The notes below the pieces were generated by a model. The model did no database searches, was not told the DNA's origin, and was given only the letters and a program-made list of their open reading frames with translations. This document shows positions 61,727 through 64,000 of a stretch of DNA of 64,000 nucleotides, one piece after another. The translations under genes and the position numbers were made by a program. This DNA comes from Flavobacterium johnsoniae (GTDB lineage Bacteria > Bacteroidota > Bacteroidia > Flavobacteriales > Flavobacteriaceae): positions 425,286-489,285 of the forward strand of contig NZ_MLFK01000001.1 in assembly GCF_001879205.1 (NCBI RefSeq), written 5' to 3'. Positions within the stretch are counted from its first letter, which is position 1. Each line of letters opens with the position of its first letter.

Positions 61727-61756
61727 AAATCATTCATCAAAAGTGGATGATTTTTT
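61727..61756 (+). terminator. Terminator merging with a promoter
   Basis: AAATCATTCATC pairs imperfectly with GTGGATGATTT, then seven T. The T tract runs directly into the -7 element at 61757. Confidence 0.6.
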
Positions 61757-61764
61757 TATATTTG
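61757..61764 (+). promoter_or_regulatory. -7 promoter element for the second DUF2807 gene
   Basis: TATATTTG, an exact match. It sets the start of that gene at the ATG at 61786 (22 bases on) rather than an in-frame ATG at 61747 that lies upstream of it. Confidence 0.55.
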
Positions 61765-61785
61765 CCAAAATCAAATCTAGAATTA

Positions 61786-62619
61786 ATGAAAAAAAATACA
61801 GCACTACTCCTATTACTTTTGGTTACTACATTAACATTTGCACAAAAAAGAGAAAAAGTAAAAGGATCTAAAATTGTAACTACCTCTATTAAAGAAGTAG
61901 GAAGTTTTGATGCACTCGAAGCCGATGACAATATTGAAGTTTATTTAGAAAAAGGAGAAAAAAACGAAATTAAGATTGAGGCCGATGATAATCTTCACGA
62001 TATAATCGGGATGGATTTAAGAGATAAAACGCTTCGTTTATATACCGCAAAAGAAAGTACTATTTTCAAAAAGCTTTCGGTTAAGGTTACTTACACCAAT
62101 TCTTTAAACAAAGTAATTGCAAAAAATGACGCTGTAATTTACGCCATTCAGGAAGTTCAATTAGATGATATTACGTTTAATAGTGTTGATTTTTCGAAAT
62201 TATATTTGAATGTAAATTCTAAAAAATTCACTTTAATTGCAGACGACAAATCAAGAACCGAATTAAACTTAAAAGCAGAAGAAGGAAATTTGCAATTAAG
62301 CAAAAATGCTTCTATTAAAACATTGGTTTCTGCTATAAAATTCAAATGCGACTTATATCAAAAAGCAACTGCTGCGATTGAAGGAATTGCTGAAAAGGCT
62401 ACTATTCGTTTAGATAATAATTCGATTTTTACCGGAACAAAATTCACTCTCAAAGATGCAAGTGTTACAGCTGAAAATTATGCCGTGGGAACTATTTTTG
62501 CAGAAACAACCCTTTCATTAGCGATTGGAGATAAAGCAGAACTTTCATTATTTGGTAATCCAAAAATAGAACTTACCCGTTTTTCTGAAGAAGCTAAATT
62601 GATTAAGAAAATTAAATAA
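61786..62619 (+). CDS. Second DUF2807 exported protein
   Basis: About 277 residues from the ATG at 61786; an upstream in-frame ATG at 61747 precedes the -7 element and is rejected. Signal peptide MKKNTALLLLLLVTTLTFAQ. The body repeats the beta-helix pattern (VGSFDALEADDNIEVYLEKGEKNEIKIEADDNLHDIIGMDLRDKTLRLYT), homologous to the protein at 60967 (EADDNL shared). No lipobox is seen, so it is periplasmic. It has its own promoter immediately after the PspC operon's terminator. Function unknown. Confidence 0.8.
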   Translation: MKKNTALLLLLLVTTLTFAQKREKVKGSKIVTTSIKEVGSFDALEADDNIEVYLEKGEKNEIKIEADDNLHDIIGMDLRDKTLRLYTAKESTIFKKLSVKVTYTNSLNKVIAKNDAVIYAIQEVQLDDITFNSVDFSKLYLNVNSKKFTLIADDKSRTELNLKAEEGNLQLSKNASIKTLVSAIKFKCDLYQKATAAIEGIAEKATIRLDNNSIFTGTKFTLKDASVTAENYAVGTIFAETTLSLAIGDKAELSLFGNPKIELTRFSEEAKLIKKIK

Positions 62620-62666
62620 AGCTGCAGTATTCAGTCACAGTAATCAGCGCAGTATCAGGTGTTATT

Positions 62667-62707
62667 AAACAAAAAGTCCCAACCTTATTGATTGGGACTT
62701 TTTGTTT
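62667..62707. terminator. Bidirectional terminator before trxB
   Basis: AAACAAAAAGTCCCAA pairs perfectly with TTGGGACTTTTTGTTT across nine bases, between the convergent DUF2807 and trxB genes. Confidence 0.85.
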
Positions 62708-62762
62708 AATGTTTAGTCACATTCCAAAAGCTGAAACTGCGACCGCGTACTGCGACTAAAAA

Positions 62763-63710
62763 TTACTCTTTAGAAGCCAAGTATCTTTCAGCATCAAGAG
62801 CAGCCATACAGCCTGTACCTGCAGCAGTAATTGCCTGACGGTAAACGTGGTCTGCAGCATCTCCGGCAACAAAAACACCATCAACATTTGTTTTTGATGT
62901 ACCTGGTGTATTTACAATATATCCAGTTTCGTCAAGTGTAATGTAATCTTTAAAAATATCTGTATTTGGTTTGTGGCCAATGGCTACGAAAAATCCGGTT
63001 GCTGGAATTTCGATAACTTCTCCGGTAGTTTTGTTTAATGCTTTAATAGCATGTACTACGTTATTGTCGCCCAAAACTTCAACAGTATCGTGATTCATTA
63101 AAATCTCGATGTTTTCTGTTTTGCGAACTCGTTCTTCCATAATTTTAGAAGCTCTGAATTTTTCGCTTCTTACCAGCATCGTCACTTTTTTACAAAGTTT
63201 AGATAAATAATGTGCTTCTTCACAGGCAGAATCTCCTGCTCCAACAATTACAACCTCTTGATTGCGGTAGAAAAATCCGTCGCATACAGCACATGCAGAA
63301 ACGCCGCCACCCATATTTAAATAGTGCTGTTCAGATGGTAATCCTAAATATTTAGCCGAAGCACCTGTAGAAATAATAACCGTTTCACAGTGCAATTCGA
63401 TCGAATCGTTAATCCAAACTTTATGAATATCTCCAGAAAAATCAACTTTTGTAGCCCAGCCGTCGCGAATATCAGCTCCAAAACGTTTTGCTTGTTCTTG
63501 TAACTGAACCATCATTTCTGGTCCCGTAACACCATCAACATAACCAGGAAAATTTTCTACTTCATTAGTTGTAGTCAACTGGCCTCCAGGCTGCATTCCC
63601 TGATATAAAACCGGATTCATGTTTGCTCTGGCAGCATAAATTGCTGCAGTATAACCTGCAGGGCCAGAACCTATAATAAGGCATTTAATTTTTTCTATTG
63701 TATCTGACAT
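62763..63710 (-). CDS. trxB: Thioredoxin-disulfide reductase
   Basis: 315 residues from the ATG at 63710 (MSDTIEKIKCLIIGSGPAGYTAAIYAARA). The in-frame ATG at 63737 lies inside the -7 element and is rejected. FAD-binding GSGPAG at residues 14-19, redox-active Cys pair CAVCDGFF, NADPH-binding GAGDSACEEA, and the second FAD motif GVFVAGDAAD. Reduces thioredoxin with NADPH in the cytoplasm. It is monocistronic with a strong promoter. Confidence 0.95.
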   Translation of the reverse strand: MSDTIEKIKCLIIGSGPAGYTAAIYAARANMNPVLYQGMQPGGQLTTTNEVENFPGYVDGVTGPEMMVQLQEQAKRFGADIRDGWATKVDFSGDIHKVWINDSIELHCETVIISTGASAKYLGLPSEQHYLNMGGGVSACAVCDGFFYRNQEVVIVGAGDSACEEAHYLSKLCKKVTMLVRSEKFRASKIMEERVRKTENIEILMNHDTVEVLGDNNVVHAIKALNKTTGEVIEIPATGFFVAIGHKPNTDIFKDYITLDETGYIVNTPGTSKTNVDGVFVAGDAADHVYRQAITAAGTGCMAALDAERYLASKE

Positions 63711-63734
63711 AATGTGTATTGTTTTTTTGTGATG

Positions 63735-63742
63735 CAAATGTA
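63735..63742 (-). promoter_or_regulatory. -7 promoter element of trxB
   Basis: TACATTTG on the minus strand, 25 bases before the ATG at 63710. Confidence 0.55.
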
Positions 63743-63823
63743 AACTTTATTATAAAAAATAACGCCGAAAATAAATCTGAAATAGCTATCTTAAAATAAG
63801 TTTTATTTATTTTCATTTTTTCC

Positions 63824-63853
63824 TTTCGTAAACAAATTTTATTATTATATTTG
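63824..63853 (+). promoter_or_regulatory. Promoter of tRNA-Pro
   Basis: TTTC at 63824-63827 (a weak -33), an 18-base spacer, and TATATTTG at 63846-63853, 34 bases before the tRNA. Confidence 0.6.
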
Positions 63854-63887
63854 CATCCGCTTACGGGCAGTACAACAAATACATCTT

Positions 63888-63962
63888 CGGGGTGTAGCGT
63901 AGCCCGGTTATCGCGCCTGCTTTGGGAGCAGGAGGCCGCAGGTTCGAATCCTGCCACCCCGA
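63888..63962 (+). tRNA. tRNA-Pro (TGG)
   Basis: A 75-base cloverleaf: acceptor CGGGGTG with CACCCCG, anticodon arm CCTGC-TTTGGGA-GCAGG giving TGG (Pro), T arm GCAGG-TTCGAAT-CCTGC. The discriminator is A; CCA is not encoded (CAA follows), so it is added after transcription. Confidence 0.95.
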
Positions 63963-63963
63963 C

Positions 63964-64000
63964 AAAAGTCTTTTCATTCACTTGGAAAGACTTTTTTTTT
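63964..64000 (+). terminator. Terminator after tRNA-Pro
   Basis: AAAAGTCTTTTC pairs imperfectly with GGAAAGACTTTT, followed by T residues to the window end. Confidence 0.75.

Overview
The window looks like chromosomal DNA of a Flavobacterium-type bacterium (phylum Bacteroidota). It is AT-rich. Promoters follow the Bacteroidota pattern (TTG, about 19 bases, TAnnTTTG), most clearly before the HU gene, tRNA-Met and an ECF sigma gene. Gene families are typical of the group: SusC/SusD, FecI/FecR with an STN-type TonB receptor, and DUF4290, DUF4249, DUF5686 and PspC/DUF2807 proteins. I see no prophage, integrase, transposase gene or CRISPR array. Mobile-looking DNA is limited to several families of intergenic inverted repeats.

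Layout. 1-9109: outer-membrane beta-barrel proteins, aroQ, a DUF5686 protein, a cation diffusion facilitator, murA (Asp in place of the usual catalytic Cys), DUF4290 and DUF493 proteins, and a secreted esterase-like hydrolase. 9110-15603: a small P-loop ATPase, recQ-fmt, HU, YqgE, a class IV aminotransferase, a START-like protein and tRNA-Met. 16388-21582: a cell-surface signalling operon (ECF sigma, small protein, FecR, STN-TonB receptor, DUF4249 lipoprotein). 21899-35156: a membrane protein, a second-type methionine aminopeptidase, a Crp-like regulator, a GlcG-like protein, two aldo/keto reductases, a GH30 glycosidase with a separate CBM6-like protein, AraC plus a Na+/H+ antiporter, a GH130 protein, a LuxR-type regulator and a DUF1349 lipoprotein.

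35314-40747: a two-gene radical-SAM DNA-repair-type module, several small unknown proteins, an AraC regulator, a pentapeptide-repeat protein, and a paralogue of the small protein in the sigma operon. 40864-47495: a SusC/SusD glycan-uptake operon whose third gene is interrupted by an in-frame TAA. A perfect 14-base LacI-type palindrome abuts the -7 element of its probable promoter.

50291-57281 is a copper-handling cluster and the most interesting part. It encodes a secreted Cys/His-rich protein, a DUF3347 protein, a regulator that fuses an HMA-like CxxC domain to an AraC DNA-binding domain, a CopA-type ATPase with two extra metal-binding modules, a multicopper oxidase with a Met-rich insert and a C-terminal outer-membrane-barrel-like domain, and a 52-residue Lys/Cys-rich secreted peptide. 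Together they suggest sensing, export from the cytoplasm, and periplasmic or outer-membrane oxidation and buffering of copper. 57610-64000 holds a DUF4442 protein, a DUF4870 protein, a PadR-PspC-DUF2807 envelope-stress-type operon, thioredoxin reductase and tRNA-Pro.

Functions are inferred from motifs read by eye; no database search was run.
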